DNA of 46,097 nt from Pseudorhodobacter aquimaris. GTDB taxonomy: Bacteria; Pseudomonadota; Alphaproteobacteria; Rhodobacterales; Rhodobacteraceae. The position numbers were made by a program, and so were the translations under genes. Below, piece after piece: positions 29,440 to 37,941 of this stretch. Below the pieces are notes generated by a model. That model worked only from the letters and a program-made list of their open reading frames with translations. It was not told the DNA's origin and ran no database searches. The stretch spans positions 1-46,097 of the forward strand of contig NZ_LGHS01000048.1 in assembly GCF_001202025.1 (NCBI RefSeq). The letters are read 5' to 3'. Numbering within the stretch: position 1 is the first letter of the stretch; the number at the start of each line of letters is the position of its first letter.

Positions 29440-30549
29440 TTACGCTCCGGGGGGTGGTGGAGGGGCGACGGTGAATAGCTGTGCCAGTTCTGCTATCTCA
29501 CCGGCGGCGATCCAGCCATCCTGACCCGCCGTCCAGACAAGCGTGTCGCGGGCAAAGCTGCCTTCGGTGATCATGCGGCCAAGGTGGCTGCGTGAAAACG
29601 GCCCTGACGTGGTCCCATCCTTGGCGGTATGCCAGAGCTTTTCCGGCGCAGGTGGCGGCGGTGGTGGCGGCATTTGGTCGGGTCCGGCCTGAACGGGTCT
29701 GGCCCCCCACGGGCCCATGGCCTGTGCCATCCCCATGCCGATACCGGCGCCGACGCCCGCACCCATGGCGGCCCCTGCTGCCGATCCTGATTGTGCCATG
29801 CTCTCGGCCGCGTTGAACTTCATATAGCGGTCCAGATCACCGACAACGCCCATCGAGGTGCGCTTGTCCATCGCGGCCTCTACCGCTTCGGGCAGAGAGA
29901 TATTTTCGATGTAAAGTTCGGGCAGCGACAGGCCGTATTCCGCGATTTGCGGGTTGATCGCGGTGGCGACCAGCTTGCCCAGATCGGCGGTATTGGCGGC
30001 CATATCCAGAACGGGGATCTGGCTTGCAGCCAGTGCGCGGCTCATCTCTTGCAAGATCACGTTGCGGATCTGATAGCTGATCTCATCGGCGGTAAACTCG
30101 CCGTCGGTGCCGACGATTTCGCTCATGAAGCGGGCCGGATCGGTGACGCGCATCGAATAGGTGCCAAAGGCGCGGATGCGCACGGGGCCGAATTCCGGAT
30201 CGCGGGTCATGATCGGGTTTTTAGTACCCCATTTCAGGTCGTTGAAACGGGTGGTGTTGATAAAATAGATCTCGGATTTGAAAGGCGATTGAAACCCGTG
30301 ATCCCAGTGCTGAAGCGCGGTCATCACCGGCATGTTGTTGGTTTCCAACATATAAAGGCCGGGACCAAAGACATCGGCCAGCTGGCCCTCATGGATGAAT
30401 ACGGCGGCCTGACCTTCTCGGACGGTCAGTTTGGCGCCGTATTTGATCTCGTTCCCGTGGCGTTCAAACCGCCAGACCATTGTGTCGCGGGTGTCATCCG
30501 TCCATGAGATGACGTCAATAAACTGGCCTTTGAGAAAGTCGAATACCAT
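29440..30549 (-). CDS. SPFH-domain protein with C-terminal GYF_2 domain (YdjI/virion-core-like)
   Basis: A 369-aa protein of the SPFH class that resembles B. subtilis YdjI and the poxvirus 'virion core' annotation group. The N-terminal two-thirds is SPFH (GQAAVFIHEGQLADVFGPG; VRIRAFGTYSMRV). A glycine-alanine-methionine-rich linker (GAAMGAGVGAGIGMG) and a proline run follow, then a GYF_2/DUF4339 module (WHTAKDGTTSGPFSR to WTAGQDGWIAAGE). There is no obvious membrane helix. The start at 30549 is preceded by GGAAG. It is directly followed by the zinc-ribbon gene and preceded by the DUF2927 gene. Confidence 0.85.
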   Translation of the reverse strand: MVFDFLKGQFIDVISWTDDTRDTMVWRFERHGNEIKYGAKLTVREGQAAVFIHEGQLADVFGPGLYMLETNNMPVMTALQHWDHGFQSPFKSEIYFINTTRFNDLKWGTKNPIMTRDPEFGPVRIRAFGTYSMRVTDPARFMSEIVGTDGEFTADEISYQIRNVILQEMSRALAASQIPVLDMAANTADLGKLVATAINPQIAEYGLSLPELYIENISLPEAVEAAMDKRTSMGVVGDLDRYMKFNAAESMAQSGSAAGAAMGAGVGAGIGMGMAQAMGPWGARPVQAGPDQMPPPPPPPAPEKLWHTAKDGTTSGPFSRSHLGRMITEGSFARDTLVWTAGQDGWIAAGEIAELAQLFTVAPPPPPGA

Positions 30550-30559
30550 TTGTGCTTCC

Positions 30560-31536
30560 TTAACTGTCGCCGCCGACAAGGGATTCGGCGAGTTGGTCGA
30601 TAATGGGGCGGGCCTCGGCCAGGGTCATGCCGGGCGTGAGGCGCTTGTCATAGAGCATTTTCAGCATCATCTCATCCATCGGGGTCAGCAGGGCAAATTC
30701 CTGATCGTCGTTAAAGATGGAGGGACGCGCCTGCGGGCTGTCATTGGGCAGGCCAAGCCCTTGGGTGATTTCCTCATGCAGACAGGACAGGTGCAAAAGA
30801 TCGGGATGTTCGGCGCGTACGACGGCAAAGGCGCGCTCGATCAGGCTGGTGCTGTCATCGATCGAAGTGGTGACCTGACAATAGGTCGACTCCGGCATAT
30901 TGATGATGGAGTCCAGCTCTGCCTCGCCGATGCTGGGATCGGTGCGTCGGACGGTCGGGCCGATGGCCTTGATTTCATCCGTGTTCAGGATGTGCAGGTG
31001 AAAGTTCACACCACTGTTTGCCAGCTGAATGGAATGGCCCGTCAGCCGCGCCAGCGCGCAAGGAAAGAGCGCACCCGCGCCTCTTCAATCGCCCGCTGTT
31101 TTTGAGGCACAGAGGTGCCAAAATTTAACCCGACGCGCACCGGCTTTTGCCAACGGCGTAGCCTTTTTTCCGTGACGCGCGCGATAAGCCTGCCCGAGGA
31201 GCTGTCAAATTCGTCATAAAATGCGATACGGGCAAAGTTATTTGCCAGCATCCGCGCCGAAAATGGGGCATCCTTGGCGCCGGTATCGGTGCGCATCAGG
31301 CCTTGGGACAAAAGCTCGGCCTGCACACCCGCGTAATAGGCGCGCAGGGCCTTGCTCGCGGCTGAGGGGGTGGCTACTTCGGGGGCCAGAACACGGGCGG
31401 GGGGCGGTTGCGTGGCGCGCCCCTCAATCCTCGAAGAGCTTATGCAGCCCGTCAATACCCCGGCAGAAGCGACCATCACGATCGCGCCTTTCAAGGTGTT
31501 CGGGGCCAGTTTCAGCGGCAAAGGCACGCGGGCCAT
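30560..31536 (-). pseudogene. DUF2927 lipoprotein, split by a single-base frameshift
   Basis: Two adjacent reading frames together make one DUF2927 protein of about 325 aa. The upstream frame (31536-31042) has a lipoprotein signal ending in a lipobox (GVLTGC) and the N-terminal part (DAPFSARMLANNFARIAFYD; VGLNFGTSVP). It stops just after RVRSFLARWRG. The downstream frame reads ARLTGHSIQLANSG into NFHLHILNTDE and then LSCLHEEITQGLGLPNDS and RPSIFNDDQEFALLT to 30560. One missing base at about 31051-31056 (CGCTGG for an expected CGCCTGG) explains the break. It is unclear whether this is a sequencing error or a real loss. It lies between the TelA and SPFH genes of the cluster. Confidence 0.85.
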
Positions 31537-31551
31537 CCTGTGTGGTATCCT

Positions 31552-32748
31552 CTATTTCCGGTCTGGCGCACTGGTGCCGACCGTATCGCCCAAGCCGTCC
31601 TTGCGCCCGCTGGCGGCGGCAAGCGTGTCGCGTAGTTCATGCTCCATCTTCACCAGTTCCTCCTCTGCGGCGGCACGTTTGGCCTTGCCCTCATCCGCGA
31701 TGGCGAGGCTTTCATTGATCGTGGCGATCAATGTGGCATTGGCCTTTTTCACCGCTTCGATATCAAACACGCCGCGTTCCATTTCGGTGCGCACTATACG
31801 GTTGGTTTGTTGCAGATTTTCGGCGTTGGAGGTCAGCAGCTCATTTGTCAGGTCATTTGCGGCGCGGATGCTTTGCGCGGCTTCGCGCGACCGCTGGATG
31901 GTGACCGCTTGTGCCAATTGGGTTTCCCACAGCGGCACGGTGTTGACGAGGGTGGAGTTGATCTTGGTGACCAGGCTCTTGTCGTTTTCCTGAACCAGAC
32001 GGATCGAGGGCAGCGACTGCATCGTGACCTGCCGCGTCAGCTTGAGGTCATGCACACGGCGTTCCAGATCATCGCGGGCCGAACGCAGGTCACGCAGCTC
32101 TTGCGCCTTCATCACCTGTTTTTCCTCGGGCGCGGCTTTGACCTCGGCCTCTTTGGCCGGAATGTCCTTGGCGTCAAGCTCTTGGATCTTGGCCTCACCG
32201 GCGGCAATATAAAGCGCCAGCTCGTCATAGAAGCTCAGCGTCTTGTCATAAAGAAGGTCCAGCGATTTGATATCCTTGAGCAGCGTATGCTCATGGCCCA
32301 GCAGGGTTTCTGTGATGTCGTCGATCTGGCCCTGAACGTTTTCGAATTTCGCGACGAAATTGGCAAAGGGCGCGGCGCGGCCCAGAAGTTTTTCCCACCA
32401 CGTCCGGTCACGGCGCACGTCAAGCTCCGAGACCGAGAACCCGCGGATGGTGCCGACCATCTTGCGCAGGCTGTCGCCCGCAGGCCCCACGTCCTTGTTT
32501 TTGACATCGGCCAGCATTTCCTGGGAAATCACCTGCAATTCGGCCTGTGCAGAGGAGCCGAAAGAGATAATGGATTGGGTGTTGTCGATATTGATCTCGG
32601 CCATCCGCTTTTGGATCTCGGCGGCATGGGCGGGGGTTGCGGCCTCCAGCGTGACCAGATCGCGCCCCGGTTCGGGCAGGATCACGGCGGTGACTTGTTC
32701 AACTTCTGCCAGGGCAGCGGCGGCTTTTTGCTGGGTCGATTGGGCCAT
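31552..32748 (-). CDS. TelA/YaaN family protein (toxic anion resistance)
   Basis: A 398-aa, largely helical cytoplasmic protein of the TelA family, annotated for tellurite resistance. Visible family stretches are WWEKLLGRAAPFANFVAKFE, LLKDIKSLDLLYDKTL, and RLVQENDKSLVTKINSTL with the following PLWETQLAQAV. Extended heptad repeats suggest coiled coils. Its neighbour is an XpaC-like gene 34 bp upstream, the same pairing as xpaC-yaaN in Bacillus. The mechanism is unknown; a membrane-associated stress role is inferred from the cluster. Confidence 0.9.
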   Translation of the reverse strand: MAQSTQQKAAAALAEVEQVTAVILPEPGRDLVTLEAATPAHAAEIQKRMAEINIDNTQSIISFGSSAQAELQVISQEMLADVKNKDVGPAGDSLRKMVGTIRGFSVSELDVRRDRTWWEKLLGRAAPFANFVAKFENVQGQIDDITETLLGHEHTLLKDIKSLDLLYDKTLSFYDELALYIAAGEAKIQELDAKDIPAKEAEVKAAPEEKQVMKAQELRDLRSARDDLERRVHDLKLTRQVTMQSLPSIRLVQENDKSLVTKINSTLVNTVPLWETQLAQAVTIQRSREAAQSIRAANDLTNELLTSNAENLQQTNRIVRTEMERGVFDIEAVKKANATLIATINESLAIADEGKAKRAAAEEELVKMEHELRDTLAAASGRKDGLGDTVGTSAPDRK

Positions 32749-32782
32749 CAGATACTCTCACTCTTCAATGCGCGGACGCAGA

Positions 32783-33658
32783 TTAACGGTTCTCAAAGGC
32801 CAGGCGTTCCCGCAGGACTTCGATTTCAACATTCAGGTCGCTGTGATTGTCGGACAAAAGGGCGGTGGTGCGGTTCGCGAAATTAGTTTCCAGATCGGTT
32901 AGCAGGGATTCATATTCCGCGCGGATATTCGGGTCGCGATTGCCGCTGTAGAGGTCGACAAATTTCACCGTCGCATCACGGGCACCCTGCAGATAAACGC
33001 CAAGGTATTTCCGAGCCGCCGTCAGGTCGCGCGGGTCGTTTTCGACGGTGCGAAACAGCTGTCGTGCAATATCGTTGAAGCGGTCAACGCGGCGTTCAAG
33101 CTGATGGTCACGGGCGCGGGCAATGGCGGCCTTCATCGCGGTTAGATGGGCCTCGCCGGTGTCGATCGCCTTTGTCACGCGGTCAGTCTGGAAACTGTCG
33201 ACGCCCTCGATACCCTTATCAGCCATCGGATCAAAGCCGAAGGACCCGATGTGCAAAAACGCCCCCAATGTGGCAATTACCGTGGCGATAACCGAGGACT
33301 GTCCCGCCATAAGCATGCCAACGCCAAGCCCGCCGCCAATCAACAGCGCCCCGATTGCCTTGCGTGGCAGCGCAGGTCTGCGGGCAACGCGGCGCGCATC
33401 ATAGGCTTCTTGTGCAAAAAGCCCTTCGCGCGTCATCCATGCCCCGCCGATCATCATGGCAAAGGCGATCAGCCCGTAGATCAATGTGGTTGGTTCCCCT
33501 TGAAACGCTTTCCAGGCAAAGGGGAGAGGCAAGATAAACAGCAGGTTGGATTTCAACCCTGCCTTGCTGCGCCGCTTGCCCTGAAACGAATTTGGCGCGG
33601 GGGTGTTTTCATTCTGGTTGCCGCCGGGGCTGTATTTTCCACCAAAACGTTGCCCCAT
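32783..33658 (-). CDS. XpaC-like membrane protein (5-bromo-4-chloroindolyl phosphate hydrolysis family)
   Basis: A 291-aa protein with a basic, glycine/asparagine-rich N-terminus, then hydrophobic segments (NLLFILPLPFAWKAF; LIYGLIAFAMMIGGAWM; the long stretch from KAIGALLIGGG to LGAFLHIGSFGFD), and a C-terminal helical domain (DPRDLTAARKYLGVYLQGA). This matches XpaC, named for a phosphatase phenotype but without a proven enzyme activity. The start at 33658 overlaps the stop of the 68-aa gene by one base (TGATG). A longer upstream extension runs through that gene and is rejected. Confidence 0.85.
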   Translation of the reverse strand: MGQRFGGKYSPGGNQNENTPAPNSFQGKRRSKAGLKSNLLFILPLPFAWKAFQGEPTTLIYGLIAFAMMIGGAWMTREGLFAQEAYDARRVARRPALPRKAIGALLIGGGLGVGMLMAGQSSVIATVIATLGAFLHIGSFGFDPMADKGIEGVDSFQTDRVTKAIDTGEAHLTAMKAAIARARDHQLERRVDRFNDIARQLFRTVENDPRDLTAARKYLGVYLQGARDATVKFVDLYSGNRDPNIRAEYESLLTDLETNFANRTTALLSDNHSDLNVEIEVLRERLAFENR

Positions 33659-33864
33659 CAAAGTACCTCCATCGTTGCGACATAAAGGGTCAGCGCCGCC
33701 AGCAGACAAAATGACAAGGTTTGTAACCCGAAAAACGGGCTTGACCGGGTTGGTGCGACGCTGGTTTGGGGCGCCGGTTTCGCCCCCTGTACCTTGGCTA
33801 TGACAAATATGATCAGCGCGAATGGTATCAGGACCATGATCACCCTGAGCAGCATTACAATCAT
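33658..33864 (-). CDS. Small membrane protein, 68 aa, first gene of the XpaC-TelA-SPFH cluster
   Basis: Two hydrophobic segments flank a short polar loop: MIVMLLRVIMVLIPFALIIF at the N-terminus and LSFCLLAALTLYVATMEVL at the C-terminus. I do not recognise a family. It is judged real because it has a strong ribosome-binding site (CGGAGG, eight bases before ATG) and its stop overlaps the XpaC start by one base. It would be a two-helix inner-membrane partner of the cluster. A possible -10 (TATAGT, about 55 bp upstream on the minus strand) lies in the preceding gap. Confidence 0.75.
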   Translation of the reverse strand: MIVMLLRVIMVLIPFALIIFVIAKVQGAKPAPQTSVAPTRSSPFFGLQTLSFCLLAALTLYVATMEVL

Positions 33865-33991
33865 TTGTCAGCCTCCGGGCTTTGACGAATTTGAAGGGGC
33901 ACAGTCGGAAAACTCTGCTATGGTTGACTATAGGCACGCAAAGCCTCGCTTGCCAGTGTGCAAAGCGGGGAAATTTCCGATTTCCGGTGCG

Positions 33992-34891
33992 TCAGGCGCG
34001 CCGCTGGCGGGGTTGTGCCGGTTTTCCCGCACGCTTTGGGCCGGGTTTGCCCGTCGAAGGCTTGGCCCCCGCGTTCGGTTTGGCAATACGCGGGCCTTTG
34101 GGGCGGGGTTTCGGGGCCACGGCATCCTCGGGGGTTTCGCGCTGGCCAAGCTGGTCGCGCAGAACGCGGCCCTTGACCTCTGTCACCATGCCCGGCGTCA
34201 TTTCACCAAGGCGGAACGGGCCATAGCTGATGCGGATCAAGCGGTTCACAGTCAGGTTGATCGCCGCCATGGTGCGGCGAATCTCGCGGTTCTTGCCCTC
34301 ACGCAGGCCCACCGTCAGCCAAGCATTTGCGCCCTGAATACGGTCAAGGATCACGATCATTGGCTGGAATTTTTCCCCGTCGATGGTGATCCCCCGGCGC
34401 AGCGGCTCCAGATCCGGCTCGGTCGGGTTGCCTTTTACGCGGACACGGTATTTGCGCAGCCAGCCGGTTGAGGGCAGCTCCAGCTTGCGCTTGAGGCCGC
34501 CGTCATTGGTCAGCAGCAACAACCCTTCAGAGTTGAGGTCAAGCCTGCCAACCGACATCACGCGGGGCAGATCCTCGGGGAGGTGGTCAAAGATCGTATC
34601 ACGGCCCTTTTCATCATTGTTCGAGGTCACCAACCCGTCGGGCTTATAGTAAAGCCAGAGCCGCGCGGGTTCGGGTTGGCCCACGGGTTGGCCGTCTACG
34701 GTGATACGGTCGCGGTCGGTAACATTCAGCGCGGGGCTGTCGATGACCTTGCCGTTTACCGCAACCTGCCCGATGGCGATCATACGCTCGGCCTCGCGGC
34801 GCGAGGCTATGCCTGCGCGCGACAGGACCTTGGCGATACGGTCACCTGCGGGGGTGGGTTTTGCGGCTGTGGTTTTGGGGGCTGTGGTCAT
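33992..34891 (-). CDS. 23S rRNA pseudouridine synthase, RluB/RsuA type
   Basis: A 299-aa pseudouridine synthase with an N-terminal S4 RNA-binding domain (RIAKVLSRAGIASRREAERMI) and the RsuA-family catalytic motif GRLDLNSEGLLLLTNDG with its aspartate. GLREGKNREIRRTM follows in the second half. The C-terminal 50 residues are a basic, proline/lysine-rich tail, as in many alphaproteobacterial RluB proteins. The start at 34891 (MTTAPKT) is chosen over one 39 bases upstream since the extra residues match nothing typical. It is divergent from tadA. RluB is favoured over RluE/RluF by length and tail. Confidence 0.88.
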   Translation of the reverse strand: MTTAPKTTAAKPTPAGDRIAKVLSRAGIASRREAERMIAIGQVAVNGKVIDSPALNVTDRDRITVDGQPVGQPEPARLWLYYKPDGLVTSNNDEKGRDTIFDHLPEDLPRVMSVGRLDLNSEGLLLLTNDGGLKRKLELPSTGWLRKYRVRVKGNPTEPDLEPLRRGITIDGEKFQPMIVILDRIQGANAWLTVGLREGKNREIRRTMAAINLTVNRLIRISYGPFRLGEMTPGMVTEVKGRVLRDQLGQRETPEDAVAPKPRPKGPRIAKPNAGAKPSTGKPGPKRAGKPAQPRQRRA

Positions 34892-35033
34892 GGGCTGGCC
34901 TTTTCTGGCGACGTCATCGCGACGTGGCAAAGCGCCGGAGGTCTATATACCCCCGAGCCGTCAAAGTATTTCGTCTGGCCGTTCACGGCAAGGGGGGATT
35001 GCGTTTTTCTGCCGGCAGGGGCAAGGCTGTGGC

Positions 35034-35489
35034 ATGACGGGATTCACCTCATATATGGATATCGCGCTGGAAGAGGCGCGCGCGGCGGGCCTGCGCGGGG
35101 AGGTGCCTGTGGGCGCCGTTCTGGTCGGCCCGCAAGGTGTGGTGGCGCGTGCCGGCAACCGTGTACGGGAACTTCACGACCCGACCGCCCATGCCGAGAT
35201 GCTGGTGATCCGCGAGGCCTGCAACCTGCTGCAAAACGAGCGGTTGGGCGGCTATGATCTTTACGTGACGCTGGAGCCTTGCGCGATGTGCGCGGCCGCG
35301 ATTGCGAGCGCACGGGTGGCGCGGCTTTACTATGGGGCCTCGGATCCGAAATCAGGCGGGGTCGAGGTGGGCGCGCGGGTGTTCTCGCACGCCCAATGCC
35401 ACCATGCGCCCGAGGTCTATGACGGCATCGCGGCCGAGGATTCCACCGCGATGCTGAGGGATTTCTTTGCCAAACGGCGTGACGGATAA
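35034..35489 (+). CDS. tadA: tRNA-specific adenosine deaminase TadA
   Basis: Converts adenosine 34 to inosine in tRNA-Arg(ACG). The 151-aa protein has the zinc-deaminase motifs HAEM (His and catalytic Glu) and PCAMC (two cysteines), plus the N-terminal MDIALEEARAAGLRGEVPVG. GCAAGG precedes the ATG. It is divergent from the pseudouridine synthase gene, so two RNA-modification genes share a control region. It is convergent with the metallo-hydrolase gene. Confidence 0.95.
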   Translation: MTGFTSYMDIALEEARAAGLRGEVPVGAVLVGPQGVVARAGNRVRELHDPTAHAEMLVIREACNLLQNERLGGYDLYVTLEPCAMCAAAIASARVARLYYGASDPKSGGVEVGARVFSHAQCHHAPEVYDGIAAEDSTAMLRDFFAKRRDG

Positions 35490-35492
35490 GCC

Positions 35493-36185
35493 CTAGAGTG
35501 TGATGGTCTGCATCACTTCGGGTTCGATTACTTTAACATCGGGCAGGGCGTTGGCCATGACCTGCGCGGATTGGGCCAACAGCGGGAAGGTGCGGTAGTG
35601 ACAGGGGATCACGGTTTTGAAGTTGAAATAGCGTTTGGCCGCATAGGCTGCGCGGGCCATATCCATCGTGTAATGCCCCCCCGCACAGAGGATGCCGATA
35701 TCGGGGGCGTGAAGGTCGCCCATCCATTCCATATCGGCCATGATGTCGGTGTCGCCGGAGACATAGATCGTGTGTCCTTCGCCCGCGATCATAAAGCCGG
35801 CCTCTGATCCGGCGGGGGTGGGCAGGCCCCCTTTGTAGTCGATTGAGGAGGAATGGCAGGCGTTGACCATCGTCACCTTGGCACCGTTCAGATCAACAGT
35901 ACCACCCTTGCCAAAGCCAAGCGTCGTTGCACCGTCCTCGGCGAGGATCTGGGACAGCTCATGGATGCAGGCAACCGTGGCGCCGGTTTCCTTGGCGATT
36001 GCTGCGGCATCGCCAGCATGATCGCCGTGGCCATGGGTCAGCACGATATGGGTTGTACCCGCGATGGCCTTGGCACGCTGATCGGCCGGAAAGACGGGAT
36101 TGCCGGTTAGGAACGGATCGATCAGTATAACCGCGTTTTCGATTTCCAGACGAAAGCCGGAATGGCCAAGCCAAGTGAGTTGCAT
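35493..36185 (-). CDS. Metal-dependent hydrolase, UPF0173 (metallo-beta-lactamase fold)
   Basis: A 230-aa metallo-beta-lactamase-fold protein. It shows MQLTWLGHSGFRLE, the metal-binding THGHGDHAGD, a downstream NACHSSS histidine and SGDTDIM aspartate, and a final PCHYRTFP. The start is preceded by CAGGAGCG. It lies tail-to-tail with tadA (3-bp gap). The reaction is unknown for the family, although the metal ligands are intact. Confidence 0.9.
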   Translation of the reverse strand: MQLTWLGHSGFRLEIENAVILIDPFLTGNPVFPADQRAKAIAGTTHIVLTHGHGDHAGDAAAIAKETGATVACIHELSQILAEDGATTLGFGKGGTVDLNGAKVTMVNACHSSSIDYKGGLPTPAGSEAGFMIAGEGHTIYVSGDTDIMADMEWMGDLHAPDIGILCAGGHYTMDMARAAYAAKRYFNFKTVIPCHYRTFPLLAQSAQVMANALPDVKVIEPEVMQTITL

Positions 36186-36292
36186 GAGACGCTCCTGTAT
36201 TGTTTTGCGCCAGTTTGGCGGGGAGCGGGGGCGTGGTCAATGGCGTGCTGGTGCTTGGGGCGCAACCTGTTATAGCCAGTTAAACAGATAAA

Positions 36293-36784
36293 ATGGATAT
36301 GGCGATGGATGACGACAATATATTGGCGCGGTTGACCCCCTCACTGCCGCGTCGGGTGGCCGGAGTTGTGACTCAAGTCGCATTCGGGGCGTTATTGATA
36401 GGCGTTGCCATGGATATTTCGCGTGACCAGATGGTCTTGCGGATCGCAGTGCTGGGGGCGGGGGTGCTGCTGTTTTACGGGGGGTACCGGATGTGGGTTG
36501 CCACGCGGATCGGGCTTGTCCTGACGCAAACGGCGTTGCGCGACAGTGACGGGCGCTTGCTGGCCGAGGTGGCGAATATCCGCGAGGTTTCCCGTGGGGC
36601 TTTTGCGTTCAAGCCGACGCATGGGTTTTCGCTGATCCTGGTCAAGGGCCGCGGGGGCGCCTGGGCACCGGGTCTTTGGTGGCGTCTGGGTACGCGGCTG
36701 GGGGTTGGCGGGGTTACCCCTGCGCAACCCGCGCGTTATATGGCCGAGGCCATAACCGATCTGATTGCCAGACGGGAAGTGTGA
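36293..36784 (+). CDS. Hypothetical membrane protein, 163 aa
   Basis: Two adjacent membrane segments (VAGVVTQVAFGALLIGVAMD and MVLRIAVLGAGVLLFYGGYR) are followed by a soluble C-terminal half with REVSRGAFAFKPTHGFSLIL and a WAPGLWWRLGTRLG stretch, which looks like a PH-like domain of the kind found after paired helices. I do not recognise a named family. Starts at 36293, 36299 and 36305 are all possible, with no clear ribosome-binding site. It is convergent with the TadE-like gene. Confidence 0.75.
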   Translation: MDMAMDDDNILARLTPSLPRRVAGVVTQVAFGALLIGVAMDISRDQMVLRIAVLGAGVLLFYGGYRMWVATRIGLVLTQTALRDSDGRLLAEVANIREVSRGAFAFKPTHGFSLILVKGRGGAWAPGLWWRLGTRLGVGGVTPAQPARYMAEAITDLIARREV

Positions 36785-36805
36785 TGCGCTTTGGCCCGTA
36801 GCCTC

Positions 36806-37363
36806 TCAGCAATCCTCGGCTTCATGGCACAGCTTGGGCAAAAAGCGGGGGCGGGTGACGATAAACTGGTCAATCACCTCGGGGGCCACACCAAAGGCAA
36901 TCGGCGCGGTATAGGGGACATGTGCCTCTACGAGGACGGCAGCATCCCCATCCGCCAGAACCGGCAGTCGTGCGGTCAGGGCGGCCAGATCCGCATCTGT
37001 CAACTGCGGCATCGCCTCATTGGGAGAGCGTGAAAAAATCACCGAATAGGCGCCGTCGACATCGCTCCAGCGATAGGATGTGACGCGAATTTGCCCTGCC
37101 TCTTCGGACCCGAGCATATAGTTCATGGTGTCGCGTATACCCGCGATATAGGCGTCGTCCACCGACCCTTGGCTGCGAGAGATCAGGTCAGAGATCGTAT
37201 AGGCCGCCTTTTGCACCGTATTGATACTGCGGTAAGCATCCCAATAGCTGAAAAGCCCGGCATAGGCCCACGCCAGCATTGGCACGACCATCACGGCCTC
37301 GACAATGACAGAACCTTTTTCATCTTGTTTAAAGCGACGAACTGCGTTGGATATAAATGACAT
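36806..37363 (-). CDS. TadE-like pilus/pseudopilin protein (third gene of trio)
   Basis: A 185-aa protein with a short basic N-terminus (FKQDEKGSVIVEAVMVVPM) leading into one hydrophobic segment, the layout of TadE-like minor pilins of Flp/Tad pili. The conserved glutamate falls within the hydrophobic start. The start at 37363 is chosen because the region upstream is the end of the preceding gene. It lies 12 bp downstream of the second TadE-like gene. It is exported across the inner membrane, with no catalytic domain. Confidence 0.8.
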   Translation of the reverse strand: MSFISNAVRRFKQDEKGSVIVEAVMVVPMLAWAYAGLFSYWDAYRSINTVQKAAYTISDLISRSQGSVDDAYIAGIRDTMNYMLGSEEAGQIRVTSYRWSDVDGAYSVIFSRSPNEAMPQLTDADLAALTARLPVLADGDAAVLVEAHVPYTAPIAFGVAPEVIDQFIVTRPRFLPKLCHEAEDC

Positions 37364-37374
37364 TCCGGTATTCC

Positions 37375-37941
37375 TTAGGGTTCGTTCACAAAGGCGGACA
37401 CGGCCACAAGCCCGTATCCGCCCTGACTGTCCTTGGGCAGCTTGAGCCCGATGCCTGTGGTCGGAAAGAGCGCATCCTGAGCCACACAAACACGCACCAG
37501 CATGACCTCATGTGCCGCCCCGGGGTCAAAGGTCAGCGCGGGCTGGACGTTGTTTTCGCGGTCGACACAGCCCATGCTGTTGGTGGGCATAGCCCATGAT
37601 GTGGTGCTGATCGGCATCATCTCGATTGAGATGGCCTCTCTGCAGCTGTTCATGATGACGGTGTGTTTGCAAATCTCTTCCTTCAGCAGATCCGAATCGG
37701 GGTTTGGATATTGCCCCAGACGCAGCTTGCGCATGACAACATCCACCGATTGTTCCAGCATGATAAAACGGGTCATCAGGACGCCCGATTCCATTGAGGC
37801 CATGAACACCGCGAGGATGACGGGAATGGCCAAAACGAATTCCAAAGAGGCTACGCCATCCTCGGCCCGTATGGTCCGCAGAATGCGGGCGCGAAACCGT
37901 TGCAGGGCGGATGGTTTGGCGTGTTCGTGTTGATGTATCAT
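37375..37941 (-). CDS. TadE-like pilus assembly protein
   Basis: A 188-aa protein with N-terminal RAEDGVASLEFVLAIPVILA, the typical TadE anchor with its glutamate, then a periplasmic domain containing several cysteines (EEICKHTVIMNSC; MGCVDR; VRVCVAQD) likely to form disulfides. The start overlaps the stop of the TadG-like gene (ATGA). It forms a trio with its neighbours; the secretion ATPase and prepilin peptidase genes of a full tad locus are not in this window. Confidence 0.82.
   Translation of the reverse strand: MIHQHEHAKPSALQRFRARILRTIRAEDGVASLEFVLAIPVILAVFMASMESGVLMTRFIMLEQSVDVVMRKLRLGQYPNPDSDLLKEEICKHTVIMNSCREAISIEMMPISTTSWAMPTNSMGCVDRENNVQPALTFDPGAAHEVMLVRVCVAQDALFPTTGIGLKLPKDSQGGYGLVAVSAFVNEP

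Noticed and set aside
31639-32886. 415-codon plus-strand frame opposite telA
   Set aside because: Shadow of a well-recognised gene; no independent support.
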